This document shows, in pieces, positions 34,660 to 48,288 of a stretch of DNA of 64,000 nucleotides. A program made the translations under genes and the position numbers. The stretch is from assembly GCA_013398955.1 (NCBI GenBank), contig VWPU01000963.1, forward strand, positions 1-64,000, in the 5' to 3' direction. The notes under the pieces are model-generated. The model saw nothing but the letters and a program-made list of their open reading frames with translations. It was not told the origin of the DNA and did not search any database. Source of the DNA: Callaeas wilsoni (taxonomy: Eukaryota > Chordata > Aves > Passeriformes > Callaeidae). Every line of letters starts with the position of its first letter. Position 1 is the first letter of the stretch.

Positions 34660-36570
34660 ATGATGCCCAATTACAGCATCATCTGAGGATCTGATTGAAT
34701 GATTTGGAGACTGAAAGAGCATGTCTTTTACGAGATAAATAATCTACGGAACATTAATATGTAATTCTCTCCCCTCCTCCAAAAAGGAAGAAGTCTGCAT
34801 AATAATGGCAATTATAAAAAAAGTTAAAAAAAAAAAAAAGAAGGCCATTTATTTGGAACCGCTTAAACATGCTTTGCAATTATACATTTATTGTCAGTAT
34901 AAAATGAATGATTCAGAGAAAGGTGGGTGCATATCAGCAGAAGCAATTAAGAAAGGTGTTTATTTTACTGAGAACTCACCATTTCAATTTCAGGAATAGA
35001 GCTCTATCACTGAGTTTGCAGTTGTTTTATTCATGCTTTTAATTATAGCCCATTTCCAAACTTGGCTGTATCTGCCCTAGGCAAGGCTGTATTTCCAAGC
35101 ACTTCTGCCTCAAGTCCCCTCTGGCAAGGGAAGGGTTAAAACCAATATTTGTAGATAAAGAGGTAAACATATTTACATTCAGTTTTTCACACTTTATGCA
35201 TATGTCATGCAGTGAATAGTTTTAGAGGTATGTTTGTACTATCTCTCCAGAATTTTTACAGTCTGCAGGACACAAAATCTCTATAAAGTGACTTATTGAA
35301 ATAGAAGCAGATTGGTAAAACCGTTTCTCTCTTATGAACTGTGAAGAATGATCCTCTAAATGAAATCAGGAAGGAACTGGACAGAATCTTGTTTAATGGT
35401 GTGACAAAATGAATCACAACTATTCCAAGCATCCATCACTGCTAAAAGGGGACCACAAATGATCTGTGAACTACTATATATTGATTACTCATGTACTACA
35501 AGTGTCGGATTTAATGTTCACACACCATGGAAAGGCGGCAGGGACAGATGGTGCCTTAACTCTTCTTTGATAGATTTTAATGGTGAAATATTGATTTCTA
35601 TCTGGCCAAGGCCTGTTGTTAGGGGCCAAAGTCATTTGTTGGGTATAGCTGGACACCCAGTCTGCTAGGGGTAATCAATCATTTTTGGCAAGGCAGGTGA
35701 AACTCTGAAGAGAAGCACCTTGGGTTCCCAAACTGTATCGAGATGAGGCTGAGACCAACATTTGCGCATGCACGCCCCCTCCTCCCCCTACACACGCATA
35801 CAAAAAGACTCCATGAAATTGTGCTTGTAAAGAATTATTAATGATAAGACATGTTTACTGAGGAGAGTCACAGCGAATCACAGCTGACATGAAATAGTCT
35901 GGGAGCCTCGGAGAGAAAATGAGCTTCTCGCTAAAAGGGACTATATTTTATTTAAACATCCGTCTAGGGCTGAAAACTCAGGTAATCTGTTGTGTTACAA
36001 GCCACTGGCTGTTCTTGCCATCCAGAGAGATAACAGTGAGGAGCTAATAGGAACACATCAATCACAATCAGGCTGCAATTCCACCGGTGTCTCATCTTCC
36101 CAGCTCCTTTTTAAGCTCCTTAATAACGATGATAACATAGTTCTGGGCTTGTGAGAGGGTTTCTTCCCTTTGAGGGTCATATTCATAAAGCGAATGGCTT
36201 GCAAAGTCAGCATCTCACTCCTATGGAAAGGGGGCTGAGCACAGGGAAGGGGTTTGCAGGTGGGAGGGGTAGGGGGGCAGGAGGGGGTGGATTTCCCCTG
36301 GCAGTAAATCCGTGGACGCCCCTCTTTTCCCTGACAAGCCTTCCCAGGAGAGGATTCCTGTTCAGAAGCAGGCAGGAAAGGGTAGGCTCTGCCCAGATGT
36401 GCCCCAGATGTGGAAACCAGTTGAGGCTGATTTTTCGTTTAGATTATCTTGCTTACCTAATGATTTTTGCTTCACTGCTCAGCTCGATTGTGTTCACTAG
36501 GACGGCAGGCTATTAAAATGTCAAGGCACATTGAATTGTTGTTATCAAGGAAAGAGACCTTTCCAATCAG
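34660..36570. promoter_or_regulatory. Cluster of AT-rich, non-repetitive blocks, candidate conserved elements
   Basis: Three sub-blocks stand out: 34660-35060, 35815-36130 and 36420-36570. All are rich in TAAT/ATTA and ATAAA/AATCA words, free of mobile-element marks, and separated by more ordinary GC-rich spacers (36200-36300 is a G-rich tract). There are A tracts at 34825-34838. No open frame has coding character. The enhancer reading is inference from texture and position only. Confidence 0.25.
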
Positions 36571-39500
36571 CCCGTGTTCCCCAGGTTGCATAAAGGCGAA
36601 GAAGGGATTGGAGGAGGAAGGAGACCTTCCTCATCCTGGGGAGGGGGGGAGAGGTGCAGTGAGGGGTGTGAGTGTGTGTTTCTGTGTGTAGGTGCAGATG
36701 TGTGCATGTGCCTGCTGCAGTACAGGAGGTAATTAAAATGCCATCTTTTATAACAGGTATTAGACACTTCTCTCATTTGTATTTACAGGTAGAGATGAAA
36801 CTTCTCCCCGTTGTGTTTTTCACTGCAATCCTTATAAAGAAAATACTGGGAGGAGGAAACTTGTGTGGTTGAATCACTGGCCACGCATACTAAGGAGCTG
36901 CTGGGCTGGGCTGAAGGAGAAAAACAAAGGCAAATGCCTTCCTCATGTCTGCACCTGCCTTAAGGCTTGATAAGAAAATAAGTTCACTGACCTACTGGGA
37001 AAAACACTGGAGATTGTCCGGTATCACAATATTGAACAACTGGTGACAGGATGATACAAACCCAGCACATTTGGAGACACAAAAATCCCCTACCTCTCGT
37101 CACCACCACCACCTTGTTCATATAATTGCAGAACAGTTTATTACACAGAGGCACATCAGATATTGCCGCAGATTGATTTTTTTCTTTCTTCTCTTGTAAA
37201 CTATACCGTACATCATATTGGTTGGGAAAAAATATATTCTTTGGATTTACTTCTCTTTGCTTAAATCATCTCACAAATATTTTGCTTTTCACCTGTCATT
37301 TCTCTTTCATTTTCATTTAAAAAAGATGGCTTTGTTTTTGCTTGTGTACGGTTTTGTAGAATAATGACATCTATCCCGTCCTCCATGCATCAAGCATCAT
37401 TGATTGCCCCAAACATCATTGTCACTACTGGGTGTTCATCTTCACACTTGCCACTGGCAGGTCCCTCATCTACTTTCTGTCTCGCACGTGCCCCTCTCCA
37501 CAGCTGCACACTCACTCACAACAGGCATGCCCACTTTCTCTTTCTGCCTAATACTCATTTCTCCTGCTCTGCTTTGGCTCTGCATCTCCTCCTCACAGGC
37601 CCTCATTTCTCTCCCTCCAACCTTGTGCTGCTGTGCAAGTCCACGAGCACAAACCGCTCAGTTCTGCGGCAAACTTCAGCTTGGTCTGCATTAAAAAGCC
37701 AGGACAAAACAAATCCTTCCATCTTTTTCCACATTGTCTACACTACCTCATGAAGGTTTGTCTCAAAAGATTTGATTCCTCAACACGTTCAGGCACAGGG
37801 AGCAGAGAATACTGAAGGGACTATAGGAGTCTTTGCTAGTCCTGCAGCGGTAGAGGAAAATTGGTGCACGACCCTCCTTTCCCACCATGCTGTTGCTCCA
37901 GCTGGCCTTAATTTTTGCCCTGCCTTACATTTCCACTCTCATATCCGTCTTATGGCTTGTCTCCATGGAAAAATTATTGCACACAAGGCCGGGATGTGAA
38001 TTAATAGCACATCCCTGCAGGGAACATTGCAGGTACAGTGAGGACTTGTGTGCACAAGGACATTACTGTGGAGGCAGCCAAGGTGTAAATCTCCCCTGTC
38101 ACGGCACCAGCTCCCCCAAACACGCTGCCAGTGTCTGCATGGCCCCCCCAGGCCCAGCTGGGCTCCACAAACCCATGGCACATGGGCTTTTCAAACAAGA
38201 AGAGCCCCAGCATATTTGCTGGTGTGCATCAACCCATACCTGTGGTCCTGACAAACCTTGATGTATTTATTCCTGCAAGTTGCTTGAGAGGTAAGAAAGT
38301 GGCATTATTCCTATAGAGAAGGGAAACTGAAGTGTGAAGGTTCATGAAATGCCCAAGGCCTTCAGGTGCTGGGATCCAAAGGGACTTCCCTGTGGACATA
38401 ATAAAGTGGGTAGTTGACAGTAGAAATTGGCACCCAGTCCCTAAATGCTGTACCCTAGTTATTAGCACTCTAGTTATTAGACCAGCTTTCTTTTTTCCTA
38501 TTAATGCTTTTTCTTGCCTCCTCACTGCTCCTTTCAATATCTAGCAGTTTTCATGTTTTTCTTGCAGACCAAAGCTTCCTCAAGGAGCTGTTTTTGGCTC
38601 CACCACCTCCAGCCCAGCCAGAGAGGAAGTGAGGCTCCTCCACCGGCTTACCAAGTCAAACAGAGCGGGCTTCGCTGTGGCCCAGGTGTGGGACTCACTC
38701 ATGGCACCACACGGGTCTTCAGCCTGACTCTGCTCCCAGCCATGGTGAGTCGCCAGACTGTGGAGGAAGCGAGAAAGGATTAGATTCAACAATTTTTAAG
38801 ACTCTGAAGTGATGCTGGTCAAGTTTATTAGGTAGTGAAAAATGTGTGATGATGCTTAGCCTGCAGGAGAAAAGGGCTAGCGCTGGAAGGAAGCTCAGAG
38901 TCAGTTGGATTAAAAAATACAAGTCCAAACAACATATTCAGGAAATTGTCATGGGCTGGAGTATTCTACTTGGAGGACATAGACTGACTCAGAATGACAA
39001 AGGAAGGTAAGGAGAGCAGAACAACTCAGGCCAAGTAACCTGAAAATGGTCCAGGCTTATGAGGCCAGGTCACAGATGCAGATCTAGGCAAGGATGCAAG
39101 TTGGATGTCAGTCACAGTGCCTCACAGCAGGAAGAGTTGCACCTCTTCTTTTATGTTCAATCTGTATGCTGATCCTAATGCCACAGTGTGCCCCTCTAGG
39201 GCTAGCTGGGCTAAAAGGCTTGCTTTCCCTTCTGAAGCACAGAGGCTTCTCTGTTCATGGCCGGATGAAATGGACGGTGACAGAGACAGGATGAGCTCAC
39301 AGTATCTTCCGATCAAGCGTCACTACTGGACTTATCTGCTACCTAAGCCCCCCAGTCTTTCCAAGGCAGCAACGACTTGCTGCTCCTGCTGCTCCCCCAC
39401 CTCTCAGTCCACAAATTTCAGAGGCTTTACAAATCCTTCAGGAGGATCTAAGTTTCAGCACCAAAATCTAATTTCAGACATCTAAGACCAGCTTCTGCAT

Positions 39501-40546
39501 CTGGCCCTTTGTGCAAGAAAAAACCCTCAGTAGTGGCTATTACATTTAAATGTAAGTTGAGTAGGACCAGGAGAATTGCTCCCTGAACTGTACCAAAACC
39601 TCTGGTAAGAAGTTAAGGCTGGTATATATATAAATCACACCAGCATAAAAACACATCAAGGGGAGACAATTGTCCCCCAAGCAAGCCTTATATTTCACAG
39701 AAAACTCAGCTGAAGCTAGCTCAGTTGAAATAGGTCTGAAGAGAAAGATACTAGAAAGTTCCTGATAATTTCTTGTGATATCATAAAATAACCTTATAAT
39801 TATGATTAAAGCTTTATTTTCTTTGGCTTCAGAACTTATCTTCTTCTCTGGCTGCTTCTCTTGGCTTCCCTGGTGACTTCCATGGAGCAGTGGAGCAGTG
39901 TGGGTTTGGAGAGGGTCAGCCAAACCCCAAGCCAACACGCTTGGCCATGGGGCACTCTCTCCATTAGAATTCATCCATCTCTTTGGGGACTTCCAGAATC
40001 TTAAAATAAATCCCTGGGCTGACACCATCAAAGACGTGACAGAGAGAGCAGAAACACGGGAGGCTCATTGAAACAGCCAGTTCAGCCAAACCGGTTTTGG
40101 GGCAGATGTGACCCAAAGTAAGCCCTGCTGTGTTTGAGGCCAGGCAGCAGCTGCCTCAGGCTCCAGGCAGACTCATTCCTGAGGCAGTGACCAATGACAG
40201 CCACAGAGCTGCTTCCAGATATGCCAGAGATGTCCTCTCCTGACAGGTCCTGGTTCTAAGACACTCAGCACACAGAGGAAACCCAATGTCAGCTAGGGCA
40301 GGCCACGTATGACAGGGTGAGAGTAAAGGTGAGCAGCCTCTGCTGGCTGCCAGCCCCCTGCTCCAGACAGCCTTTGCTCTGTAGTTCAATAGTCCTGGCA
40401 AACATTCCCAATCCATACCCTCTACCCTCCTCAGTTTGTCAAGGGAAAAATACCCTGGGGACCTTCTCAAACAGTCAAAAGTGTTATAACTCTGGACTCC
40501 TCAAAGGAACACTGGAAGCAAGGCTGAGACACAACTAAGCCGTGTC
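36571..40546. other. Intergenic, no gene seen
   Basis: A degenerate GT-rich stretch lies at 36660-36710. The 37400-37750 stretch is C/T-rich with overlapping open frames in two phases and is non-coding in character. A minus-strand open frame of 161 codons at 39546-40031 is unrecognised and taken as chance. Confidence 0.55.
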
Positions 40547-40800
40547 TTTTTTTTTTTTTTTTTTTTTTTGCATACCACAGATTTATTTGCTTGCAAAGGA
40601 GCCATATAGGGCAGGAGAGCAGAGGGCATGGTTGCTGTTTGCAGTAGAGCACCTTAAAGAAACTAAACTAGCATTCAAAGCTGAATAATTGGTGCGACAG
40701 GAGGCTGTGCCCATGCTAATAGTTTTTGCTGAGATGAAGCTTATTAACATGTGCACTGGTGCATCTGTATTGCCTCTGGGACTCAAACTCAGCATGGTTC
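40547..40800 (-). pseudogene. Retrocopy-like 3' end: AATAAA followed by a genomic poly(A) tract
   Basis: On the minus strand the sequence runs GCAAATAAATCTGTGGTATGC and then 23 uninterrupted A (T at 40547-40569 on +). A canonical poly(A) signal about 14 bases before a long templated A tract is the signature of a reverse-transcribed, inserted mRNA. The body upstream (40570 to at least 40800) shows no recognised protein, so it would be 3' UTR or non-coding transcript sequence. The 5' limit is unknown and no target-site duplication was found (the left flank is AACTAAGCCGTGTC). An A tract arising by slippage next to a chance AATAAA is the alternative. Confidence 0.4.
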
Positions 40801-43079
40801 TCTGCTGTGCTGCATAGAGGTTTTACCTTCCTCTGACCTTGCTCAGGCTCCTTTGTCCTGTTCTGCTGTGCTCTGAGTTAACCTTTTGTCTGCCTGGGCT
40901 TATAGCCTGTATTTTAAATCCAGGAAACTTTTCCAAGTCTCTTCTATACTAAAGGTTTTAGTTGTGCTGAAAGTATTTTGAGTTCCATTGTTATAATGCT
41001 TTTGATTTGAGGAAAGTTTGTTGTGAAGTGCACACTTCAAATAATCTTCCCATCTCTAAACTGAAATTTTAAGCTATTGCCAGTGATAAAAAATCTCACT
41101 CTGTGCTTGCCCTACCATTGTCGTTTGGGGCAAGAGGTGCACATTTTCTCCACCTGAGTTTGCAGACTGAATCCCTGTTCGAGAGAGAGAAAATAAAAAT
41201 TAAGCTGTATTTATTACATCCAGACTATGCCCTTATTTCATCTGTTAGAGGAACAGAAACATAACTTTTGGGGACTAATATGTAATAGGCTGGAAGAGAA
41301 AATGTGGTGTTTGCATCTGATCTCTGCTGTGAAATGCAAGGCAAACCAAACCTCTGCCTTTTGACTTACTGCTGCTGGCACAGTTTAGGTGGAATATGCC
41401 AGGGTGTTACTGCTGGTCATTGATTAAGACCATAACAAAGTGCAGGTAAGGTGTGTGACACACCTAACTTATCACTCTGCAAAACAGCCACCTTGCTGCA
41501 CCAACAACTCTTACACAGGTCAGGCTATAACCCACCCGAGGCTTCCCCCACCTTACAGACCGTCCAACCAGAGCACGAACAAGCCCCAGCAAACACAGGT
41601 TTTTGTAGTGTTTTGCTAACAGTGCCAACCCTCCCAATCTGCATGTTCCATCTTGAAATGCCCTCTGCTTAGCTGTAGTTAGTGGTTGTCCCAGCCCAAG
41701 GCCTCTTTCAACAATGCTGTGCACCAAAACTGAACACCCGCTAATTAAGTGGGTGTATTTTGGCCCCAGACAGATTTAAGACAGCATCTGGAGACTCATC
41801 ATTTGCTAGTTTCCCCTCGCTGTTGCAGTGTTGAGATCACCCCAGTGTAACCCTGTGAGTGTTCCAGGGACAGTCACCACACCAAGAATTAGCAGATCTT
41901 GCCCGTTCACCTCTTTTGTGAACTCCAGTTGTTTTGCACCGACTGCAGCACATCTCCAGCATATGTGATTCAGATCAGGCAATCATCCTACACAGTGTAA
42001 ATCAATGAGATGAAATGTACCCATTGACAGCACTTACAGTCTTGCCCATTACTATGAAATCCTCTTTCTTTAAACGGAAGGTGCTTTTATGAATGCACTG
42101 AAGCATAGCTGACAAAGCCTCCAATACCGACAATTGCCTAAATACTGCAAAACATAGAGTTATAAAAGATACATGTGGTGCATATTTATAAGGATTAGAA
42201 TAAGCACTTTGTTGAGTCGCTGCAGTACATTTGTCCCTTTTCAGGTTACTTATAGACCTTGGATATTTTCTTCTTCCCATGACTCAAATAAACACTTTTC
42301 TGTGGGCTTACCAAGTCTCCCTGCCTTTCCATGTGCTGACAGTGCGAAATATGTACTTCTAAAACAGTGTTTAAAAGAAGTCCCTGCACTGTAATTATTC
42401 TTTATGCTAATATAATAGACTAGTAAATGTTCCTACACTTCTTGTAGGACTAATTACATTTCAATAATGTGAATCATCCCTGGAGCCACTGCTGTTAAAT
42501 ATTTTTGGAGCAGTAGCAAGGGAGTTTGTTATTTGTACACACTAGAGAAGTGTGGATTTTTGAAACAGAATAGCACAGCTCTACAGCAGTAATGCTCCTC
42601 CTGATGTGGCCGTGCCAGGTCAGGGTAGATGCAGCAGGGGAATCCATCAGCTGGAGGATTTGCTGCATCCCATCTGATGCACCAACTCCTCACACTCAGA
42701 AATCAGCTTTTGCAGGGGCGGAAATAAGTTTCGCTTGAGACACCAATTACAATCAGCTCATTAGGAGCTGCTGAATAAAAAGTAAATTTTATGGATTGTT
42801 CATGTCTAAAAAATGTAAGGGATTCCAAACCCACATCTTGTTTAATTGGCTAAATTAAATGATTTACTATAATTTGCAGATTAGCAAATAAATCCAGGAA
42901 AGTGTTGAGGCAAGTAAACAGGGTAATTTCAGATAAAGCAACAGTTCCTTGTAAGTATCCTATAACAATTTGGCAAGGCACCCTGCCTAGTTATTGACTT
43001 CTGAGGAATACCTTGTTTTTGGACAAGGAGCTGACATGGGGACAGTCATGTCATTCACTGGGGAAGCTGTCACTGAAGT
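40801..43079. other. Intergenic, no gene seen
   Basis: Ordinary AT-rich sequence. The 42,700-42,900 part is TAAT-rich. Nothing is recognised. Confidence 0.6.
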
Positions 43080-43520
43080 TGTAGCCTGGCTGCTGTAGCT
43101 CCTGCTCAGTGTGTTGGTGGTCAGGTGAGTCTTGTCTTCACCCTCCCTGCTCTGCAAGACAGCAGTATTAACAATACTCTACAGCTCCAGCTACTGCCCC
43201 TCCTCAAACACCAGACCCTGATCCAGGTGTAGCCATTCCTGTTCTGCACCTGGGTAGACCAATCTGGCCTCGTGAGCCTCATCTGTGAGCAGCTGCTGGT
43301 ACAGCCTGCCTGGGCTGCTCCGTCTGAACTGGCCCTGCACCAGAGCTGGGTGCCATCAAACACGTAGTTTGGGTTGGGGTTAGAAACAGTAGGATAATAA
43401 ACCTGCTGCTGCAGGGAGATGATGAAGGGCTGGGAGTAGAGAGATGTCCAATAGGGAAGGGCCACTGGAGCAGCTGAGTGTGACAGAAATGAGCTAAGGG
43501 AGATGTGGAAAGGGAAATTC
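43080..43520 (-). pseudogene. Decayed exon-like coding tract, unrecognised
   Basis: Read on the minus strand, a strong acceptor-like tract (T-rich, ending TTTTTTCAG at about 43520) leads into a protein-like reading with Pro/Tyr/Gln-rich text such as PYWTSLYSQPFIISLQQQ and YYPTVSNPNPNYVFDGTQLW down to about 43320. After a single apparent frame change near 43320 it continues as SSPGRLYQQLLTDEAHEARL to about 43190, where stops begin. The composition recalls the activation region of a transcription factor. I cannot name a family. It is probably a relic exon or retrocopy piece; without a match, chance remains possible. Confidence 0.35.
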
Positions 43521-44053
43521 TTGGCAGGAAAAGAGAAACTGAAAAAAGAGAAGACTGAAAAAAAAATTAAAAAAAAAAAGAGGAAGAAATGTGAGATTTG
43601 AAGGCAGAAAGTATAGGTGTGAGATTTTGAAGAAATTTGTAACTGCCAGAAGGAAATGAGCATTTGGGGACAAAATGAGAGAAGTCAAAATACCTGTATT
43701 TCATCTATTCTTTTTCCCTACCAGGATTTCAGTTTTTACTTTTAATATGGTCATTGAAGACACTTGAGAGAAGGACAAAGCCCTATTTAAGGTAAGTCAG
43801 TGCTGCTCATAGTATCTCATTGAAATCTCTCTGGTCTGCAAGCAAACCAGCTCTTTGGGCTTTGAGTTTCCCACTGCAACACCAGATTGTAGCTGCTCAA
43901 ACCTCCTACCTGCTACAGACCCTTTGTCTTGCTGGTGAGAAAAGAACAAAAAGTCAAATTCAGAATGTGTTTCCTCCTTCCCAGAAATATGGAATGCAAT
44001 TATTCTACATGTAGTCAACAAACTCTTTCCCACAGGGTTAATGTTTCTGATGT
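43521..44053. other. Intergenic, A-rich then ordinary
   Basis: 43,545-43,580 is A-rich (two A runs of 9-11). The rest shows nothing recognisable. Confidence 0.6.
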
Positions 44054-44123
44054 AACAACAACAACAAAAATTATTATTATTAATAGTATTAGGAATAATA
44101 ATAATAATAATAATGATAATAAT
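44054..44123. repeat. Compound microsatellite (AAC)n-(ATT)n-(AAT)n
   Basis: Four AAC units are followed by ATT repeats (44070-44083), a short interruption, and then about eight or nine AAT units with one GAT variant (44093-44123). Confidence 0.97.
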
Positions 44124-47100
44124 TCGTTCTCAATTGAATATTTACCCGTTTCCATAGAGATGAAGTACAGATTTCCAGAATATTTGCTAAATGAACACTC
44201 AACAGCCCACACCTATGACATGTGAAGGGACAAGGGACATGGCAAAGAGAATCAGCGAGTGTCTCTGCAGTTTGTCCAGTGCAGACCCAGTCTGTAATAC
44301 TAGAAAATGAAATACAGACATTTGCTCAGGCTTTGTTTCAGCCAAAGAAGCTGTGAAATGGGTTTTTGAGCTGTGCTCATGACTTGTCATATGGAAGCTG
44401 CCAACGCATGGTTGAAATGGCATATTTTTCCTGTCTCCATGCCCCCTTTTTCCATGTGTTCCCTTTCTCCTCTTTAAATTCTTCTTCCTGATAGAAAGGG
44501 ATCAGAGCCAAAAGTTCCCTAATTCTGGAAACTGCGTGGTTCTGAGATTTTGACTTATTTTATCTTTACCTGATGATGTGAGCGAGCTACAACCCTGCTG
44601 ACTAGCGCAGTGTTATCCGAGGCTGAATCAGCCTGTACCTGACCCACAAAGGAACCATTGTACAGCATGCTGGCATTTCATCGTGCTGGGGAATGAAAGC
44701 CATATTTGAGTGAGGCCTACAAGTGCCTCATTACTGCACTGCAAACAACTGGATAGTACAGTCATGGACAAGGCTCTGAGTGCTACGAACGCCTTCACGT
44801 TCACTGTATTGATTTGCAATGTGCACGGTGATGGTCTGCTGTAATAAATACAAATGCCATAGCGTAGAAATGTCAGAACAACTTATTAAAAATGTGTCTC
44901 TTCCTTGCTCGTGCAGTACAGCTTGTACATCTGCACAGCTGCAGGGTTGTGGCGAGGTGGGGATGGAGCTGTGGCTCAAAACCAGCATTGCAAGAATATA
45001 AATTCAGCATAAAAACACAGCCACTACAGGCCGGTCCTGTCCTTTTTCTTTGTGCCTCCCTGTAATAGACAAGACTTCTCCTGTGCCTCAGGACGTATTT
45101 CACATCACAGAGGACAATGCAATGCTCCTCACATCTCAGGAGGGTTCAGGTGGTACCAGTTTTCAGCCCGCATACCACAGGCAATACTCTTAGATGCTGC
45201 TAAGCCACTTAGAGAAGCCAGAAATGCCACTAGAGCCATCATTTTTCTTAACAGTACAATTGTTTTATGCAAGCATGGAAACCCCTCAGTATTTACCAGG
45301 GCTGTAGCTCAAAGAAGACACTTGTGGCAAATCACGTATGTGCTTCTGCTGGGTGCACCTAAAGCCTATATGTGTACTGTTATATACCTGTGTATCTCTC
45401 TCTCTCAAAAGATACTCATATAGAGATTAATACTCTTTGACCAGATCAGGTTTGTATGACACCTGCTTGATCTCTTGGTCCACTAGAGGGTAAGAGGCAA
45501 CTTCCTTAGGAAAATGTGCATCCCTCTGCGTGTTTGTTGAGGTACCATTTCCCAAGCCATCCTTCTCTGTGACCACTGAGCTGGGCTGCACCTCCCAGCT
45601 GGACTCTCTTACTTCTGGCAGAATCCATACACTTGCTGGTAGTTTCCTCTAGGGTTTCCCCACGTCCTGAAAAATCTGTCCCAAACTCTAACCAATGGAG
45701 GAAAGTGAGAATCAAACCAGGAAAATGACTTTTCTGTACAGGAGAAATGACAGGCTAATCACTGAAACCAAAATAAATAAGAGTTTATGAATAAGTGCAG
45801 CGTGTGACAGGAGCTATGGAAAGGCTGAGAGGAGAAGTGGATGGAAATCTTTTGCTGGAAACATCAGTGTGTTTCCACAGTCATGAATATAAATATTGCC
45901 TATACTTCAGGACTGTACACCTATACAAACATTTGGATAGATATTTCCATGATATTCATCACCATGAGCACTTTGCAGGTGACAACTGAATTAAAACCCA
46001 TCATATATTATTTGAAAGAGGATTACTGTGCTCATCAGTCAGACTGAAAAATGGAAAGGTTAGATGTCTTAGCTCAAATGCAGGGCTTGTGGCAAAACTG
46101 AATCCATAAGCTCTGATTCCGTCTGACTTTGCCCTTGTATTTATAGAAAATGTCCTTTTAAGTTTAGTAACAGAAGGGATCTATGGAATTTCACAGAAGT
46201 CTGTAGATGTAGCTACAGGAACTGCCAGGACCACCTACTTTTTAGTGTTGTTCTCACTGTTCAGGAGCTCCTATGGATTTAGAGATTCCCTGTAACGTTC
46301 TGCTGCAGATGCCATAAGAAATGGGAGCGTGTTGAACAGGACAGAGGAGGTTTGCTCCCCAAAGCCCCCATTTGGTAGGCGTGTCAGGAGAGGGGAGGAG
46401 AGCCTGCTGTTAACCTCAGCTGATGGATAGTCCCTGAGGCACCACTGCCATCTGGTGAAAGCTGGAGCAGCCCATGGGGATGTGTTAGGGAGCCATAAGT
46501 GACAGCCTTACCACTGCACTAAGCCCAGCAGAAAGGGAGCAGTCTGGCCCACAAAATTTTATTGAGCATTTTCCTTTGGAGTTTATCTTTTTGTCTGTTT
46601 TAGATTTCTAAACCAAATCCATAATTCTTCACATAGCCTTTGCACACACATCAAAAACTATAGGAATTAAACTCTGAGGACCATCTCTATGAGGAAATCA
46701 CAGGAGGGTGTCCTCTCAGACTTGGGAATGTTGCTGTAAGTTTTCTACCTGTGCCTAAGCAAACCCATTTTCTGAAGCAGGTCAAAAGGAGGTGCCCTGT
46801 TTGTGTTGTGCAAATGCCCTGTTGAGGAGCAGGCAGGAGTGATTACTTCTGGAACACTGAACACACTTCATGGTCCCATTTGTCAAAAAAGGAAATAAAA
46901 TGTTTTGGGATGTGAGCACCTATTGTCTGTTCAGTTCCCTGGGCTTAGGAAAACAACCCAGTTCATACCCAGGACACTCAAAACTTGCCTTGGCCAGACT
47001 GGCTAAGCAAATGAGGGCAAAAAAGCTGCTGGCATGAGCAAGCTGGTACAGGTATCCATGTTTTGTGAGGAAGGTAAGGAGGTGAAGGAAGTAGAAATCG

Positions 47101-48288
47101 CTCTAAAAGCTGGTGGGTGTTTTTCTGTTACTGACCTGATATCCTACATGGTATAGGGGAAGCCAGCAGGTATGGTGTCTCGTGGGGATTGATCTGTTTA
47201 GACCTGTGCATTAAAATGAGTAGAAAACTGCTGGCTAAACAGACCTTGGATCAAGCACCGACCTCCTGTTATCAGAGTTCCCTGTAAGTGATGTGAGAGT
47301 GAAGAAAATCTCTCCAACAGAATTGTACTCACTTTAAGTGTGCTGAGTTGGCTGGGGTGATGGATATACACCAACATTTTATTTCTCTTTGCACTCTTAC
47401 TTTTAGAATCAAAGATTTTTTTTGTATTTTTTATCACATACTTTGAAAATTTATTATAAAAGTGTTTATGGTGTTGTGTGTTGTTTTGCCTTAAATCTTA
47501 GAATCATATTTAGAAATAGTATCAACTGCTGTTTTGACAAGGAGAGATTGCATTACAATCAATATTATATATTGTATCCTGGAGTCGGTTGTCAGCAGAT
47601 AGAATTAAGACATACATAATTTATTAACAATTTCAGTAGGGACCCAAAGTCCTAAGTGAGAATCAGGCCAAGTTTTGGTCAATCTTTGGTTAAGCTTTTA
47701 ATGACTTTGTAGGTGCTAGGTTACCTTCACTGTAGTGCAAACTCATTAACTTCAGTGGAGTTAAATAGCCAGTTGTTCAGGGAAGTAGAAAATGCAGAGA
47801 CTTAACAACTAAGTAATAGGTTTTTCAACACAACAAAAACAAAGGAAACGAAGAGATTTCTATTTTGGATAATCAATTTTGCATCCTGAAGAACATACTG
47901 GCTAAAGCACTGGAAGCTGTGAGAAGCCAATTCTTTACGCTTCCAGCCAGAACCTAGCTAGAGGCCTGAATACAGTGTGTCATTATGATTAATTATGGGT
48001 AATGAGTGTTTTATGAACCTAAGAAAGAAAAGCATTTATTTTTCTGGTATTATAGTGGTAGTGTCTTGTTTTGTTTAAAGCTGGGATTGCAAAGCCAAGC
48101 AGATGATGAAACCCCTTTATTAGCTCTTTTGTTTTGCTCTAGACTGTTTACTACACGTATGGGGCCAAATCCCCATCACACAGTGGCTCTGCCAATGCAA
48201 GAGACAAGGATCCCGTTCAGGAGCTCTGGGATTTTGCGGTTTTGCCTTTTGCTCTGCTTAATCCCTTTTCTGTGTCGGAAACCCCACA
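44124..48288. other. Intergenic, no gene seen
   Basis: No coding, RNA or mobile feature is recognised in this 4.2-kb stretch. Open frames are short and overlap on both strands. Confidence 0.6.

Noticed and set aside
39546..40031. Minus-strand open frame of 161 codons
   Set aside because: The translation shows no known motif, with an Ile-rich run from AT-rich sequence. No supporting signals.
44054..44123. Possible CRISPR-like or other spaced repeat
   Set aside because: It is a plain trinucleotide microsatellite with no spacers, and the genome is a vertebrate nuclear one.
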